A stretch of DNA of 64,000 bases from Variovorax boronicumulans (GCF_019352895.1 NZ_JAAAFX010000001.1:1-64000); one strand, 5' to 3'; positions 20,295-30,919 are shown, counted from the first letter of the stretch. Program-made: numbers and translations. Notes: generated from the sequence alone by a model not told the origin.

Positions 20295-21872
20295 CTAGCC
20301 CGCGGTGGGCGTCAGCACCGTCGGTGCGGTCGGTTCGGCGAGCGAAGGATAGTCGCGGCTGAAGTGCAGGCCGCGGCTCTCGTGGCGGGCCTGGGCCGAG
20401 CGCACGATCAGCTCGGCCACCTGCACCAGGTTGCGCAGTTCCAGCAGGTCGCGCGTGACGTGGAAGTTGGCGTAGAACTCCTGGATCTCGGCCTGCAGCA
20501 GCGCGATGCGGTGGCTCGCGCGCTCCAGGCGCTTGTTGGTGCGCACGATGCCCACGTAGTCCCACATGAAACGGCGCAGCTCGTCCCAGTTGTGGGAGAT
20601 CACCACGGCCTCGTCGGCATCGGTAACGCGGCTGTCGTCCCAGGCGGGCAGTTCGGTGCGCGCGTGCACGGGCGCCTTGGCGATCGCGTCGGCCGCGGCG
20701 CGCGCGAACACCATGCATTCGACCAGCGAGTTGCTGGCCAGCCGGTTGGCGCCGTGCAGGCCGGTGCAGGCGGTCTCGCCGATGGCGTAGAGGCCGGGCA
20801 GGTCGGTGCGCCCGTCGAGGTCGCTCAGCACGCCGCCGCAGGTGTAGTGCGCGGCCGGCACCACCGGGATGGGTTCGCGCGTGATGTCGATGCCCAGCTC
20901 GGCGCAGCGCGCGAGGATGTTGGGGAAGTGTTCCTGCAGGAAGGCCGCGGGCTGGTGCGAGATGTCCAGGTGCACGCAGTCCAGGCCGTGCTTCTTCATC
21001 TCGAAGTCGATGGCGCGCGCCACCACGTCGCGCGGCGCGAGCTCGGCGCGTGCGTCGTGCGTGGGCATGAAGCGCGTGCCGTCGGGCAGCTTGAGCAGCC
21101 CGCCTTCGCCCCGCACCGCCTCGCTGATCAGGAAGGACTTGGCATGCGGGTGGTAGAGGCAGGTCGGGTGGAACTGGATGAACTCCATGTTCGACACCCG
21201 GCAGCCCGCGCGCCAGGCCGCGGCGATGCCGTCGCCGGTGGCCGTGTCGGGGTTGGTGGTGTAGAGGTAGACCTTGCCCGCGCCGCCCGTGGCCAGGATG
21301 GTGTGCGGCGCGCGGAAGGCCAGCACCTCGTCGGTGGCGTCGTCGAGTGCGTAGAGGCCCACGCAGGCCGGGTCGGCCAGGCCCAGCTTGGTGCCGGTGA
21401 CCAGGTCGACCAGCGTGTGGTGCTCGAACAGCGTGATGTTCGGCGTGCGGCGCACGCGCTCGATCAGCACCTGCTGCACGGCCGCGCCGGTGGCGTCGGT
21501 GGCATGCACGATGCGGCGCTGGCTGTGGCCGCCCTCGCGGGTCAGGTGCAGGTCGCCGTCCTCTTCCGAGAAGGGCACGCCGAGTTCGCGCAGCCAGCCG
21601 ATGGCCTGGGGCGCGCCTTCGACCACCAGACGCGTGGCCTCGGGGTCGCAGAGGCCGGCGCCGGCCACCAGCGTGTCTTCCACATGGGCGTCGAAGCTGT
21701 CGCCCGCGGCCAGCACGGCCGCGATGCCGCCCTGCGCCCAGGCGCTGGAGCCGTCGTTCAGGGCCCGCTTGGTGAGCACGGCCACGCGGTGGGTGGGCGC
21801 CAGGTGCAGCGCGGCGGAGAGGCCGGCGAGGCCGCTGCCGACGATCAGGACATCGAAATCTTGTGAAGCCAT
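20295..21872 (-). CDS. nadB: L-aspartate oxidase
   Basis: A 525-residue FAD flavoprotein that oxidises L-aspartate to iminoaspartate for NadA. It shows the N-terminal dinucleotide motif [13 protein letters not shown], the family blocks [12 protein letters not shown] and [25 protein letters not shown] and [13 protein letters not shown]. It is transcribed in the same direction as panBC, 60 bp upstream, and apart from nadC-nadA. Confidence 0.96.
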   Translation of the reverse strand: MASQDFDVLIVGSGLAGLSAALHLAPTHRVAVLTKRALNDGSSAWAQGGIAAVLAAGDSFDAHVEDTLVAGAGLCDPEATRLVVEGAPQAIGWLRELGVPFSEEDGDLHLTREGGHSQRRIVHATDATGAAVQQVLIERVRRTPNITLFEHHTLVDLVTGTKLGLADPACVGLYALDDATDEVLAFRAPHTILATGGAGKVYLYTTNPDTATGDGIAAAWRAGCRVSNMEFIQFHPTCLYHPHAKSFLISEAVRGEGGLLKLPDGTRFMPTHDARAELAPRDVVARAIDFEMKKHGLDCVHLDISHQPAAFLQEHFPNILARCAELGIDITREPIPVVPAAHYTCGGVLSDLDGRTDLPGLYAIGETACTGLHGANRLASNSLVECMVFARAAADAIAKAPVHARTELPAWDDSRVTDADEAVVISHNWDELRRFMWDYVGIVRTNKRLERASHRIALLQAEIQEFYANFHVTRDLLELRNLVQVAELIVRSAQARHESRGLHFSRDYPSLAEPTAPTVLTPTAG

Positions 21873-21961
21873 CGAGGAAGTGCCAAGTTCGGGATCGGTG
21901 ACAGGTCGGGCGGCAGGGGGCGGCGAAGTGAAGCGCGGTGCGCGAAGCCTGGGGGGGAGCC

Positions 21962-22813
21962 CTACACAGGGGAATAGGCCAGGCGCACGTAGATGGGCGC
22001 GAAGGCCTCGGCCTGGGTGATGTCGATCAGCGTTTCCTTGGCCAGCTCGAGCATCGCGATGAAGGTCACGATCAGCACCGGCGTGCCGCGCGTCACGTCG
22101 AACAGCTTCTCGAACTCCACGAACTGGCGCCCCTGCAGGTGGCGCAGCACCACGCTCATGTGCTCGCGCACGCTGAGTTCCTCGCGCGAGATCTTGTGGT
22201 GCTGCACGAGCTTGGCGCGCTTGAGGATGTCGGCCCAGGCCTCGCGCAGGTCGACCACGTTCATCTCGGGGAAGCGCGGCTTGAGCGACTGCTCGATGTA
22301 GACCTGCGCCTTCCAGAAGTCGCGGCCGTAGGTCGGCATGGCGTTGAGCGAGGCGGCCTGCAGTTTGGTCTGCTCGTACTCGAGCAGGCGGCGCACGAGT
22401 TCGGCGCGCGGGTCCTCGGCCTCTTCGCCGTCGGCCACCTTCTTGGGCGGCAGCAGCATGCGCGACTTGATCTCGATCAGCATCGCCGCCATCAGCAGGT
22501 ACTCGGCGGCGAGTTCGAGGTTGGTCTGGCGCACCTGGTCGACATAGGTCAGGTACTGGCGCGTCAGCCCGGCCATCGGGATGTCGAGGATGTTGAAGTT
22601 CTGCTTGCGGATCAGGTAGAGCAGCAGGTCCAGCGGCCCCTCGAAGGCCTCGAGGAAGACCTGCAGCGCCTCGGGCGGGATGTACAGGTCGTTGGGCAGC
22701 GCGAACAGCGGCTCGCCGTACAGGCGCGCCAGCGCCACCTGGTCCACCACCTCGGGCATGGCGGTGAGCACCGGTTCGCTGTCGTCCGGCGGGGCGGCAG
22801 CCTGCTTGCGCAC
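21962..22813 (-). CDS. scpA: Segregation and condensation protein A (kleisin)
   Basis: About 283 residues. ScpA bridges the SMC heads with ScpB in chromosome condensation. The N-terminal kleisin signature is clear ([16 protein letters not shown], then [12 protein letters not shown] and [21 protein letters not shown]), with a C-terminal winged helix. I place the start at GTG 22813, four bases after the DUF3460 stop; ATG 22759 is an alternative that loses only a polar tail. scpB is not in the window. Confidence 0.9.
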   Translation of the reverse strand: MRKQAAAPPDDSEPVLTAMPEVVDQVALARLYGEPLFALPNDLYIPPEALQVFLEAFEGPLDLLLYLIRKQNFNILDIPMAGLTRQYLTYVDQVRQTNLELAAEYLLMAAMLIEIKSRMLLPPKKVADGEEAEDPRAELVRRLLEYEQTKLQAASLNAMPTYGRDFWKAQVYIEQSLKPRFPEMNVVDLREAWADILKRAKLVQHHKISREELSVREHMSVVLRHLQGRQFVEFEKLFDVTRGTPVLIVTFIAMLELAKETLIDITQAEAFAPIYVRLAYSPV

Positions 22814-22817
22814 CGGC

Positions 22818-23024
22818 TTACTTGGCCTGGGTCTGGTAGACGTAGGGCTGTTGCGGCACGCGGGCCTGGCCGTACTCGTCGAGCTGGCTGCGGTCGAGCT
22901 TCTTGTCCCACAGCAGGGCACGTCCGGCGCGCTGTTCCGCCTCGAGCGAGGGCTTCTTGCGCTTGAGTTCGTCGATGAACTGGGTGGCGTCGGAGGTGTA
23001 GTGGGGGCGGTTGAAGATGGACAT
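22818..23024 (-). CDS. DUF3460 family small protein
   Basis: A 68-residue charged protein matching the DUF3460 family of betaproteobacteria (begins MSIFNRPHYTSDATQFIDEL, then KRKKPSLEAEQRAGRALLWDK). Function is unknown. It is immediately upstream of scpA with a 4-bp gap, so the two are probably translated together. It diverges from the BamE-like lipoprotein. Confidence 0.85.
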   Translation of the reverse strand: MSIFNRPHYTSDATQFIDELKRKKPSLEAEQRAGRALLWDKKLDRSQLDEYGQARVPQQPYVYQTQAK

Positions 23025-23065
23025 AGACTGGAACCTTTGGTGCGCGATTTTACGGGGGCAGCGAC

Positions 23066-23557
23066 ATGGCATGCGAAAAATGGGGCAAGGCGCTGGTTTT
23101 GAGCCTGCTGCTGGCGCTGGCCGCCTGCGACAACCAGGCCATCCGCGAGCTGGAAGAGGGCGTGGCGACCGAGGCCGACGTGCGGGCCCGCTTCGGCACG
23201 CCGGAGAACGTCTGGGACAGCCCGGCCGGCCGGGTCTTCGAGTACAACCGCCAGCCCCAGGGCCAGAAGAACTACATGATCACCATCGGTGCCGACGGCC
23301 GCATGAACGCGCTGCGCCAGGTGCTCACGCCGCAGAACTTCGCCAGGGTGCAGCCCGGCATGGCGATGGAGGAGTTGCGCAGGCTCCTGGGCAAGCCGGC
23401 CAAGGTCACGCCCTATGCGCTCAAGCGCGAGACCGAATGGGAATGGCGCTGGGTGCAGCCGCCCAATGCGCCGATGGTCTTCACCGCGGTGCTCAACGAC
23501 GACCAGCGCGTGCTGCGCAGCGGCTCGTCGCCCGACCGCGCGACCGAGGCGCCCTGA
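23066..23557 (+). CDS. BamE/SmpA-like outer-membrane lipoprotein
   Basis: 163 residues with a lipoprotein signal peptide (lipobox LAAC, Cys at about 23) and two short repeats of the BamE/OmlA kind (REFEEGVATEADV-like block at 30-45 and VQPGMAMEELRRLLGKP near 105). BamE-like proteins stabilise the outer-membrane assembly machinery. The tandem layout is unusual for canonical BamE, so this may be a paralogue. Confidence 0.75.
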   Translation: MACEKWGKALVLSLLLALAACDNQAIRELEEGVATEADVRARFGTPENVWDSPAGRVFEYNRQPQGQKNYMITIGADGRMNALRQVLTPQNFARVQPGMAMEELRRLLGKPAKVTPYALKRETEWEWRWVQPPNAPMVFTAVLNDDQRVLRSGSSPDRATEAP

Positions 23558-23569
23558 GCGCCTGTCGGT

Positions 23570-23776
23570 TCAGGGGGCGCCGCCGCCCGGAATCACCGCA
23601 TCGGCCGTGGCGCCGATGACCTTGCCGCCGATGCGCACCGTGCCCACCACCGCATCCGCCGCCAGCCCGACCGCCGAGGCGCCCACGCCGACCACGGTGC
23701 TGGTCACAGCGACCACTGCGCAGCCGCCGAGCAGGCCTGCCAGCGAGACGCACAGGAGGAGGCTGAGAAGTTTCAT
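23570..23776 (-). CDS. Small Gly/Val/Ala-rich lipoprotein
   Basis: 68 residues: a signal peptide with lipobox LGGC (Cys at 19), then a low-complexity hydrophobic stretch of Val, Ala and Gly. No known function. The start is ATG 23776; the frame upstream has no signal. It converges with the BamE-like gene, 12 bp between stops. Confidence 0.7.
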   Translation of the reverse strand: MKLLSLLLCVSLAGLLGGCAVVAVTSTVVGVGASAVGLAADAVVGTVRIGGKVIGATADAVIPGGGAP

Positions 23777-23792
23777 GGTCGGATGTCGGTTC

Positions 23793-23924
23793 AGAACGTG
23801 TGAAGGAAGCGTCGCGAGCGCCCCGAGCCTGCCAAGGCTGAGTTCTGGAGCGGAGCCGCACTCTCGTGCGGTGAGCACCGCAGATGCGGGATCGGAGTGC
23901 GCAGCAGCTTCCTTCGCACGTTCT
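23793..23924. repeat. Nested inverted-repeat element (MITE-like candidate)
   Basis: Eighteen-base arms at 23793-23810 and 23907-23924 match in 17 of 18 positions when one is reverse-complemented. Inside lie at least three smaller hairpins (AGCCT/AGGCT, CCGCAC/GTGCGG and CCGCA/TGCGG). The element fills the gap between the small lipoprotein start and the metG stop. The structure suggests a non-autonomous repeat or a structured transcript end; copy number elsewhere is unknown. Confidence 0.55.
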
Positions 23925-26020
23925 CAGCGGACGCGCATGCCCGGGACCGCGCCCGGCCACGGTTCGAGCACGTGGATGCCCGGATGGGCCTTCTCGTCGG
24001 CGTGGCTCGCGGCCAGCACCATGCCCTCGCTGACGCCGAACTTCATCTTGCGCGGCGCCAGGTTGGCGACCAGCACCGTGAGCTTGCCCACCAGCTGCTC
24101 GGGCTGGTAGGCCGAGGCGATGCCGCTGAACACGTTGCGCGTGCTCGCTTCGCCCGCGTCGAGCGTCAGCCGCAGCAGCTTGGTCGAGCCCTCGACCTTC
24201 TCGCAGGCCACGATCTTCGCGATGCGCAGGTCGATCTTGGCGAAGTCGTCGATGGTGATGGTCGGTGCGATGGCTTCACCGCCCGGCAGTGCCTCGGCGG
24301 GCGGTGCTTCGGCGGCGGCGGGGGCCGCTTCGGCGGGCTCGAACAGCGCATCGAGCAGCTTCGGGTCGACGCGCTGCGTCAGGTGCTTGTAGTCGCCGAT
24401 CGCGTGACCCGCGGGCAGGGCCGTGGCCGCATCGCGCCACTGCAGCGGCTCGATCGCGAGGAAGCTCTCGACGTTCTTCGCCAGCGCCGGCAGCACCGGC
24501 TTCAGGTAGAGCGTGAGCAGGCGGAAGGCCTCGATGCAGACCGTGCACACGTCGTGCAGCCGCGCCTCCATGCCTTCTTTCTTCGCCAGTTCCCAGGGCT
24601 TGTTGGCGTCGACGTACTCGTTCACGCGGTCGGCCAGCGCCATGGTGTCGCGCAGCGCGCGCGCGGTGTCGCGCCCGTCGTACAGCACGCGCAGCGCTTC
24701 GGCCTCGGCCCGCAGGGCTGCGAGCAGCGCCGCGCCGTTTTCCGACACGGTGCCCAGCTTGCCGCCGAAGCGCTTGCCGATGAAGCCCGCCGCGCGGCTC
24801 GCGATGTTGATGTACTTGCCCACCAGGTCGCTGTTGACGCGCGCCACGAAGTCGTCGGGGTTGAAGTCGATGTCCTCGTTGCGGCCGCTGAGCTTGGCCG
24901 CGAGGTAGTAGCGCAGGTGCTCGGGGTTGAGCCCGGTCGACAGGTATTTCAGCGGGTCGATGCCGGTGCCGCGGCTCTTGCTCATCTTCTCGCCGCTGAC
25001 CGTGAGGTGGCCGTGCACGTAGACCGCGTTGGGCGCCTTGCGGCCGCTGAAGTGCAGCATCGCGGGCCAGAACAGCGTGTGGAAGGTGATGATGTCCTTG
25101 CCGATGAAGTGCACCTGCTCGAGCTCGGGGTCGGCCATGTACTCGGTGTAGGAGATGCCGTCGCCGCCGAGTTCGATGCAGCGCTTGTCGAGCAGGTTCT
25201 TGAGCGAAGCCAGGTAGCCCACGGGGGCATCGAGCCACACGTAGAAGTACTTGCCCGGCGCATCGGGGATCTCGATACCGAAGTAGGGCGCATCGCGGCT
25301 GATGTCCCAGTCGCCCAGGCCGCCCTTGCCCTCGTCGTCCTTGTAGAGCCACTCGCGGATCTTGTTCTGCACCTCGGGCTGCACATGGCCGGGCGCGGTG
25401 GTCCATTCCTTGAGGAAGGCCTCGCAGCGCGGGTCCGACAGCTTGAAGAAGAAGTGGTCGGAGCTGCGCAGCTCGGGCTTGGCGCCCGACAGCGCCGAGT
25501 AGGGGTTGATCAGCTCGGTGGGCGCATACACCGCGCCGCAGACTTCGCAGTTGTCGCCGTACTGGTCCTTGGCGTGGCACTTCGGGCACTCGCCCTTGAT
25601 GAAGCGGTCGGCCAGGAACATGCCCTTCTCGGGGTCGTAGAACTGCTCGACGCTGCGCGTCTCGATCAGGCCGGCCTTGTCGCGCAGGTCGCGGTAGATG
25701 GCCTGCGCCAGGTCGTGGTTCTCGGGCGAGTCGGTCGAGCTCCAGTTGTCGAAGGCGATGTGGAAGCCGTCGAGGTAGGGCTTGCGGCCGGCCGCGATCT
25801 CGGCCACGAAGGCCTGCGGCGTCACGCCGGCCTTGTCGGCCGCGATGGTGATGGCCGCGCCGTGCGCGTCGTCGGCACAGACGAAGTTCACGTCGGCGCC
25901 ATGCATTCGCTGCGCCCGCACCCAGATGTCGGCCTGGATGTACTCCATGATGTGGCCGATGTGGAACTTGCCGTTGGCGTAGGGCAGGGCGGTGGTGACG
26001 AAGAGCTTGCGCTGAGGCAT
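23924..26020 (-). CDS. metG: Methionyl-tRNA synthetase
   Basis: A 698-residue class I synthetase. It has HIGH ([11 protein letters not shown]), the zinc knuckle ([17 protein letters not shown]), KMSKS (EKMSKSRGT), an anticodon-binding helical domain and a C-terminal tRNA-binding OB fold from about residue 590 ([20 protein letters not shown]) after an Ala/Glu/Pro linker. The start ATG 26020 gives the usual N-terminus; ATG 26047 would add nine residues. An outer arm of the inverted repeat touches its stop codon. Confidence 0.97.
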   Translation of the reverse strand: MPQRKLFVTTALPYANGKFHIGHIMEYIQADIWVRAQRMHGADVNFVCADDAHGAAITIAADKAGVTPQAFVAEIAAGRKPYLDGFHIAFDNWSSTDSPENHDLAQAIYRDLRDKAGLIETRSVEQFYDPEKGMFLADRFIKGECPKCHAKDQYGDNCEVCGAVYAPTELINPYSALSGAKPELRSSDHFFFKLSDPRCEAFLKEWTTAPGHVQPEVQNKIREWLYKDDEGKGGLGDWDISRDAPYFGIEIPDAPGKYFYVWLDAPVGYLASLKNLLDKRCIELGGDGISYTEYMADPELEQVHFIGKDIITFHTLFWPAMLHFSGRKAPNAVYVHGHLTVSGEKMSKSRGTGIDPLKYLSTGLNPEHLRYYLAAKLSGRNEDIDFNPDDFVARVNSDLVGKYINIASRAAGFIGKRFGGKLGTVSENGAALLAALRAEAEALRVLYDGRDTARALRDTMALADRVNEYVDANKPWELAKKEGMEARLHDVCTVCIEAFRLLTLYLKPVLPALAKNVESFLAIEPLQWRDAATALPAGHAIGDYKHLTQRVDPKLLDALFEPAEAAPAAAEAPPAEALPGGEAIAPTITIDDFAKIDLRIAKIVACEKVEGSTKLLRLTLDAGEASTRNVFSGIASAYQPEQLVGKLTVLVANLAPRKMKFGVSEGMVLAASHADEKAHPGIHVLEPWPGAVPGMRVR

Positions 26021-26148
26021 CGAAGGGCGCTTTCTGGGAGAGTCCATGTCGGCGCGCAGCACGACGTGCGCTGCGGCGGCGGGACAGGCATTTTAGGTCG
26101 TCCCCGGGTTTGCCCGTGGGCGCCCTCCCGTTCCCCGCCCCGGCCCGC

Positions 26149-26811
26149 CTACTTGCGCGCCAGCGGGATCTGCAGGTTGGTCGGCCGGTTCGCTTCGGTG
26201 TCGAAGCCGCGCCCGTCGACGTGGCGCGCTCCCCAGAACAGCAGGCCGTTCGACAGGTGGACCAGGTCGAACTCCATGAAGTTCCTGCCCTGGACCAGGC
26301 CGAAGGGCGCAAAGCTCTTGCCGAAGATGCTCTGGGCCGTGCCGACTTCCCACCTGGCATAGCCCTGGTTCGCCACCTGGTTGAGCACGTCGGCGAAGCC
26401 CTGCAGCAGCGGCGTCACCTCGTAGGCCTCGTCGGCCACGAAGTCGACCTTCTGCGCACCCGGGGCCACCGGATGCTCGCCGCGCCAGAACACATGGCCG
26501 CGGATGACGATGCGCGCCAGCGGCACCTTGCCGTAGGCGTCGGCCGAATTGACGATCGCCAGTTCGAAGCGGTCACCCGCCAGGTAGCTGAAGTCGCGCT
26601 TCAGATAGAAGGGCTTGAGCGTGCCGTCCGCGTTCCTGGCCGCGCTGGGCCGGACTTCGGTGGCAAGGCTGCTCCATTGGCCCACGAGGGCTTGCTGGAT
26701 CTGTTCGACGTTCATGGCGGATGCTCCTGGGGTGGTGGGGGTGTGACGAGGGGCGGTGCCGCAGGCGGCGAGCGCCAGCGGGATCAGCAGGCTGGAGGCG
26801 ATTTTCCACAT
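26149..26811 (-). CDS. Putative lipoprotein of unknown function
   Basis: 220 residues with a lipoprotein signal peptide (lipobox LAAC, Cys17), a short Thr/Pro linker and a compact beta-rich domain. I do not recognise the family. The gene diverges from a TetR regulator across a strong dyad, so it is the likely repressed target and would be made only when the unknown inducer is present. Confidence 0.7.
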   Translation of the reverse strand: MWKIASSLLIPLALAACGTAPRHTPTTPGASAMNVEQIQQALVGQWSSLATEVRPSAARNADGTLKPFYLKRDFSYLAGDRFELAIVNSADAYGKVPLARIVIRGHVFWRGEHPVAPGAQKVDFVADEAYEVTPLLQGFADVLNQVANQGYARWEVGTAQSIFGKSFAPFGLVQGRNFMEFDLVHLSNGLLFWGARHVDGRGFDTEANRPTNLQIPLARK

Positions 26812-26836
26812 GTCGGGTCCTTTGCGGGCGGTTTAT

Positions 26837-26875
26837 ATGACGATCATCATAGTGCAAGATTATGATGATTGTCAT
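26837..26875. promoter_or_regulatory. TetR-type operator dyad
   Basis: 15-bp arms at 26837-26851 and 26861-26875 are inverted repeats with 14 of 15 matches, separated by 9 bp. The AT-rich dyad stands out from its GC-rich surroundings and lies between the divergent lipoprotein (start 26811) and TetR (start 26915) genes, where an autoregulatory operator would be expected. Confidence 0.8.
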
Positions 26876-26914
26876 AGTGGCGCAGAATCGGAGGCGAAAG
26901 GTGGCGAGCAAGTC

Positions 26915-27490
26915 ATGGCGAAGGAAGTTCGGGATCGCATGGTCGACGGCGCGATGGTGCTGCTGGGAAGGCGCGGCCTGCACGCGACCTCGTTCTCCGA
27001 AGTGCTGGCCGCGACCGGCGCGCCGCGCGGCTCGCTCTACCACCACTTCCCTGCCGGCAAGGACCAGCTGATGGCCGCGGCCGTCGACCGGGCCGGCGCC
27101 GTGCTGGTCGATGCGCTCGAGCGCTGCGCGGGCGCGCGGGCCGACGCGGTGGTGGCGCAGTTCCTGGCCATCTGGCGCGCGGTGCTGACGCGCTCGGCCT
27201 GCGAGGCCGGCTGCGCGGTGCTGGCCGTGACGGTCGCCACCGATTCGGCCGAGCTGCTGTCGCATGCGACGGCGGTGTTCCGGGCCTGGCGCGAGCGGCT
27301 GGCCGACCTGCTCGAGCAGGGCGGGCTCGGGGCTGCGCAGGCGCGCAGCTTCGCCTTGATGCTGATCGCCTCCGCCGAAGGCGCGGTGGTGCTGAGCCGG
27401 GCCGACCACGGCATCGAGCCTTTCGAGGCCGTGGCGCAGCAGCTGCTCGAGCAGGTGGGACGCATGCTGCCGCCCGAAGCCGCGGCCTGA
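26915..27490 (+). CDS. TetR/AcrR family transcriptional regulator
   Basis: About 191 residues. An N-terminal TetR helix-turn-helix (residues 5-50, TSFSEVLAATGAPRGSLYHHF) is followed by an all-helical ligand-binding domain of the type with a CEAGCAVLAV segment. It probably represses itself and the divergent lipoprotein through the dyad upstream. ATG 26915 is chosen because HTH homology begins there; the longer frame runs back through the operator. Confidence 0.9.
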   Translation: MAKEVRDRMVDGAMVLLGRRGLHATSFSEVLAATGAPRGSLYHHFPAGKDQLMAAAVDRAGAVLVDALERCAGARADAVVAQFLAIWRAVLTRSACEAGCAVLAVTVATDSAELLSHATAVFRAWRERLADLLEQGGLGAAQARSFALMLIASAEGAVVLSRADHGIEPFEAVAQQLLEQVGRMLPPEAAA

Positions 27491-27508
27491 ACACGGCCGC
27501 CCCGAGCC

Positions 27509-27826
27509 ATGGACAGCTTCACCCTCATGATGATCGGGCCGGCCGCGGCCTCGGTGGCGGCCTTCGCCTGGCTGGGCTTCAGCGGCTCGCGCCGCGCGCT
27601 CTTCGCCACGCTGCTGCTGGGGTTGGGTACCTTGCTGTTCCGTGGCTGGATCGCCTGGAACCTGCGCGACGGGCTGTTCGATTTCTTCACGCCGGCATCG
27701 ACCGGCGCGCTGGCCTGGCACAAGTTCTGGGCCCACTACTGGCCCGAGCCGCTGGTCTGGTGCGCCTTCACCCTGGCGACCTTGGGGCTGTTCCGCTGGC
27801 GCAGGCGGCGAACCGGCGCCGGCTGA
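27509..27826 (+). CDS. Small multi-pass membrane protein, unknown
   Basis: 105 residues with three likely membrane helices (about 5-24, 30-48 and 76-95) and an Arg-rich C-terminus. No family recognised. It starts 18 bp after the TetR stop and may be in the same transcript. Confidence 0.6.
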   Translation: MDSFTLMMIGPAAASVAAFAWLGFSGSRRALFATLLLGLGTLLFRGWIAWNLRDGLFDFFTPASTGALAWHKFWAHYWPEPLVWCAFTLATLGLFRWRRRRTGAG

Positions 27827-27902
27827 TCCGCGCCGCTATGCTTCAGGCCCAGGCCGTGTCCGCGGCGCCCCGATTCGACGACGAGAGAAGAGAGAACTGC
27901 CG

Positions 27903-28940
27903 ATGACCACTTCCATCCCCGCCACCCTGATCGCCGGCGACGGCATCGGCCCCGAGATCGTCGACGCCACGCTGGCCGCCTTCGACGCGCTCAAGGCCCC
28001 CTTCGAATGGGACCGCCAGGTCGCCGGCCTGGGCGGCGTGCAGCAGTCGGGTGACCCGCTGCCGGCCGCCACGCTCGACAGCATCCGGCGCACGCGCGTG
28101 GCGCTCAAGGGCCCGCTGGAAACGCCCTCGGGCGGCGGCTACCGCTCGTCGAACGTGCGGCTGCGCGAGGAATTCCAGCTCTACGCCAACCTGCGCCCCG
28201 CGCTCACCGTGATTCCCGGCGGGCGCTTCGACAAGATCGACCTGGTGGTGGTGCGCGAGAACCTCGAAGGCCTCTACATCGGCCACGAGCACTACGTGCG
28301 CATCGACGACGACCCGCATGCGGTGGGCATGGCGACCGGCATCAACACCCGCCAGGGCTGCCACCGCCTGCTCGAGTACGCCTTCGACACCGCCATCGCC
28401 ACCGGCCGCAAGAAGGTCACGCTGGTGCACAAGGCCAACATCATGAAGGTGCTGACCGGCCTGTTCCTCGAGACCGGCCTGCGCCTGTACGAGGAGCCGC
28501 GCTACAAGGGCAAGTTCGAGCTCGAGACCATCATCGTCGACGCCTGCGCGATGAAGCTGGTGCTCAACCCCTGGCAGTTCGACATGCTGGTCACGACCAA
28601 CCTGTTCGGCGACATCCTGTCGGACCTGATGGCAGGCCTGGTCGGCGGCCTGGGCATGGCGCCCGGCGCCAACATCGGTACCGACGCGGCGATCTTCGAG
28701 GCGGTGCACGGCTCGGCGCCGGACATCGCGGGCAAGGGCATCGCCAACCCGACCGCGCTGCTGCTGGCCGGCGCGCTGATGCTCGACCACTGCAAGCTCA
28801 ACGCCGAGGCCACGCGGCTGCGCCGGGCCATCGACGAGACGCTCAACATCGACAAGGTGCGCACCGGCGACCTGGGCGGCACGGCCAACACCGCGGCCTT
28901 CACCAAGGCGCTGGTGGCGCGCATCCAGGGTGGTGCCTGA
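27903..28940 (+). CDS. NAD-dependent isocitrate dehydrogenase (isocitrate/isopropylmalate family)
   Basis: 345 residues of the beta-decarboxylating dehydrogenase family. The N-terminus has [12 protein letters not shown], the substrate loop is [18 protein letters not shown], the catalytic Lys is in VHKANIMK, the metal-binding Asp block is [11 protein letters not shown] and the cofactor loop is [15 protein letters not shown]. The short form and the loop favour NAD-linked isocitrate dehydrogenase over LeuB, though a homoisocitrate-type activity cannot be excluded. Its end sits at the YceH-like start. Confidence 0.88.
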   Translation: MTTSIPATLIAGDGIGPEIVDATLAAFDALKAPFEWDRQVAGLGGVQQSGDPLPAATLDSIRRTRVALKGPLETPSGGGYRSSNVRLREEFQLYANLRPALTVIPGGRFDKIDLVVVRENLEGLYIGHEHYVRIDDDPHAVGMATGINTRQGCHRLLEYAFDTAIATGRKKVTLVHKANIMKVLTGLFLETGLRLYEEPRYKGKFELETIIVDACAMKLVLNPWQFDMLVTTNLFGDILSDLMAGLVGGLGMAPGANIGTDAAIFEAVHGSAPDIAGKGIANPTALLLAGALMLDHCKLNAEATRLRRAIDETLNIDKVRTGDLGGTANTAAFTKALVARIQGGA

Positions 28941-28941
28941 G

Positions 28942-29652
28942 ATGTCGGAGCCCGTGGCGCCCACGGCCCGGCCGGTGCCGATCCTCTCGCTGCTCGAGAC
29001 CCGCGTGCTCGGCGTGCTGGTCGAGAAGCAGCGCACCGTGCCCGACAGCTACCCGCTGACGCTCAACGCGCTGCTGTCCGGCTGCAACCAGAAGACCAGC
29101 CGCAACCCGGTGCTCGAGATCAGCGACGCCGAGGCGCAGGCCGCCATCGACAGCCTCAAGGGCTACAGCCTGGTCGACGAGAGCAGCGGCGGCCGCGCCT
29201 CGCGCTATGCGCACAACATGGACCGCGTGCTGCGCATTCCCTCGCAGTCGTCGATCCTGCTGACCGTGCTGATGCTGCGCGGCCCGCAGACCGCGGGTGA
29301 ACTGCGGATCGCCTGCGAGCGCATGCACAACTTCGCCGACATCTCGGCCGTCGAGGGCTTCCTCGACGAGCTGGCCGAGCGCTCGGCCGGCGCGCTGGTG
29401 ATGAAGCTGCCGCGCCTGCCGGGCGCGCGCGAGGGCCGCTGGGCGCATCTGCTGAGCGGCGAGCCGGCCCCCGAAGCATTCGCCGCGGTCGCCACTTCCG
29501 GCGGGCAGGGCGCGGGCAGCGATGTGTCGCTGGGCGAAGTGGCGGCCCTCAAGGCCAACGTGGCGCGGCTCGAGGCCGAGCTGGCGGACCTGAAGGCGCT
29601 GGTGGGGCGGATCGTGTCGGAACTGGGGATTCAGGTGGATGCCGCGTCCTAG
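28942..29652 (+). CDS. YceH/DUF480 family winged-helix protein
   Basis: 236 residues with the conserved N-terminal [26 protein letters not shown] segment split over two winged helices (positions 15-180) and a C-terminal coiled coil that begins [18 protein letters not shown]. Function is unknown; it may be a DNA-binding or regulatory protein. The ATG at 28942 is one base after the idh stop; an overlapping GTG at 28930 is an alternative. Confidence 0.85.
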   Translation: MSEPVAPTARPVPILSLLETRVLGVLVEKQRTVPDSYPLTLNALLSGCNQKTSRNPVLEISDAEAQAAIDSLKGYSLVDESSGGRASRYAHNMDRVLRIPSQSSILLTVLMLRGPQTAGELRIACERMHNFADISAVEGFLDELAERSAGALVMKLPRLPGAREGRWAHLLSGEPAPEAFAAVATSGGQGAGSDVSLGEVAALKANVARLEAELADLKALVGRIVSELGIQVDAAS

Positions 29653-30881
29653 GATTTCACTGGAACCGCCCAGCCGAAAAACCCACAGATCGCCTCCCGC
29701 TGCCGCATCGCATCGGCCCGCCCCAGCGCCATCAGCTCGCGCGTGAAGCCCGGCTCGAACAGCAGGTAACTCGCCAGCGCCGCGCTCTGGGCCGGCGCAC
29801 CGCCTTCGCCCGGTGCCGTGCCGCTGGCCAGCAGGCGGCGCACCGCGCGTGGCAGGGTCTCGGTGTGGCGCGCGGCGATGGCGTCGATGCGTTCCGAGGG
29901 GGCGATCAGCAGCAGTTCGATCGGTCGCAGCTGCGTGCGCGCCCGGGCCTCGGGCGGGATCAGCGCCAGCGTGTCGTTGACGCGCAACGCCCGCTCCACG
30001 TCCACCGCCAGCGCGTCGAGGAAGATGCTCGACATCGCATGGCCCGCGATCTGCGCCAGCGTCGGCTCGCCGCTGAAGGTGGTGGGCGCGCCGGTGTTGG
30101 CGGGCTCGTTCATCCGGCCCGCACCGATCGCGAGGATGCGTTCGGCGCCCAGGTGGATGGCCGCGGCCGTCGGTGCGGTCTGGCGCATCGAGCCATCGCC
30201 GAAGTACTCGGTGTGGCCGCGCATCGGCAGCGCGGTCGCGGGGAACACGAAGGGGATGGCGGAGGAGGCCAGCAGGTGCGCGTGCGTGATGTGGTCCTGT
30301 ACCGCGATGCGCTGAGAGCGCGTCCAGGGCTGCATCGGCCGCCGCGATTCGAAGAAGGTCACGTGTTCGCCCGAGCTGTAGCTCGAGGCCGTGACCGCCA
30401 GCGCGTCGAGGTGGCCCTCCTTCAGCAGGCCGGGCAGCCGCTCGAAATGCACCAGTTGCTGGAGCAGTTCTCCCAGCGGCGCGTTGTCCAGCAGCGAGCG
30501 CGGCTTGAGCCGCAGCCAGCGGGCCAGCAGCTGGCCGATGCCCAGGATCAGCCGCCATCGCGCGGCCGCGTCGAGCATGGCGTAGGTGTCGGTGCGGTAG
30601 ACGTCGTGCGCGTGGAGCGCGCCCCAGACCTCGACCATGTGGGCGACCGCGCCGTCGAAATCGTCGGCCCGGCAGGCCAGCGCCGCCGCGTTGATGGCGC
30701 CGGCCGAGGTGCCGGTGATGATCTGGAACGGGTTGCCCGCCGCGCCGGCCCCGGCCTCGCGGCGCAGCGCGGCGATGGCTTCGAGCACGCCGACCTGATA
30801 GGCGGCACGCGCTCCGCCGCCGGTGAGCAGCAGGCCGGTGACGGCGGGTGGGGGCATTGGAGCGGGGGCGGCGGAGTCCAT
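29649..30881 (-). CDS. Patatin-like phospholipase
   Basis: A 410-residue patatin-fold lipid acyl hydrolase. It shows the oxyanion loop (LTGGGARAAYQ), the nucleophile elbow (TGTSAGAINA, Ser about 60) and the catalytic Asp in YFGDGSMRQ. No signal peptide, so it probably acts on membrane lipids from the cytosol. It overlaps the YceH-like gene by 4 bp tail to tail and diverges from apbC. Confidence 0.9.
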   Translation of the reverse strand: MDSAAPAPMPPPAVTGLLLTGGGARAAYQVGVLEAIAALRREAGAGAAGNPFQIITGTSAGAINAAALACRADDFDGAVAHMVEVWGALHAHDVYRTDTYAMLDAAARWRLILGIGQLLARWLRLKPRSLLDNAPLGELLQQLVHFERLPGLLKEGHLDALAVTASSYSSGEHVTFFESRRPMQPWTRSQRIAVQDHITHAHLLASSAIPFVFPATALPMRGHTEYFGDGSMRQTAPTAAAIHLGAERILAIGAGRMNEPANTGAPTTFSGEPTLAQIAGHAMSSIFLDALAVDVERALRVNDTLALIPPEARARTQLRPIELLLIAPSERIDAIAARHTETLPRAVRRLLASGTAPGEGGAPAQSAALASYLLFEPGFTRELMALGRADAMRQREAICGFFGWAVPVKS

Positions 30882-30919
30882 GGAACGGGCCGTAGACTAC
30901 CCCGATTCAGGAGTTGTCA

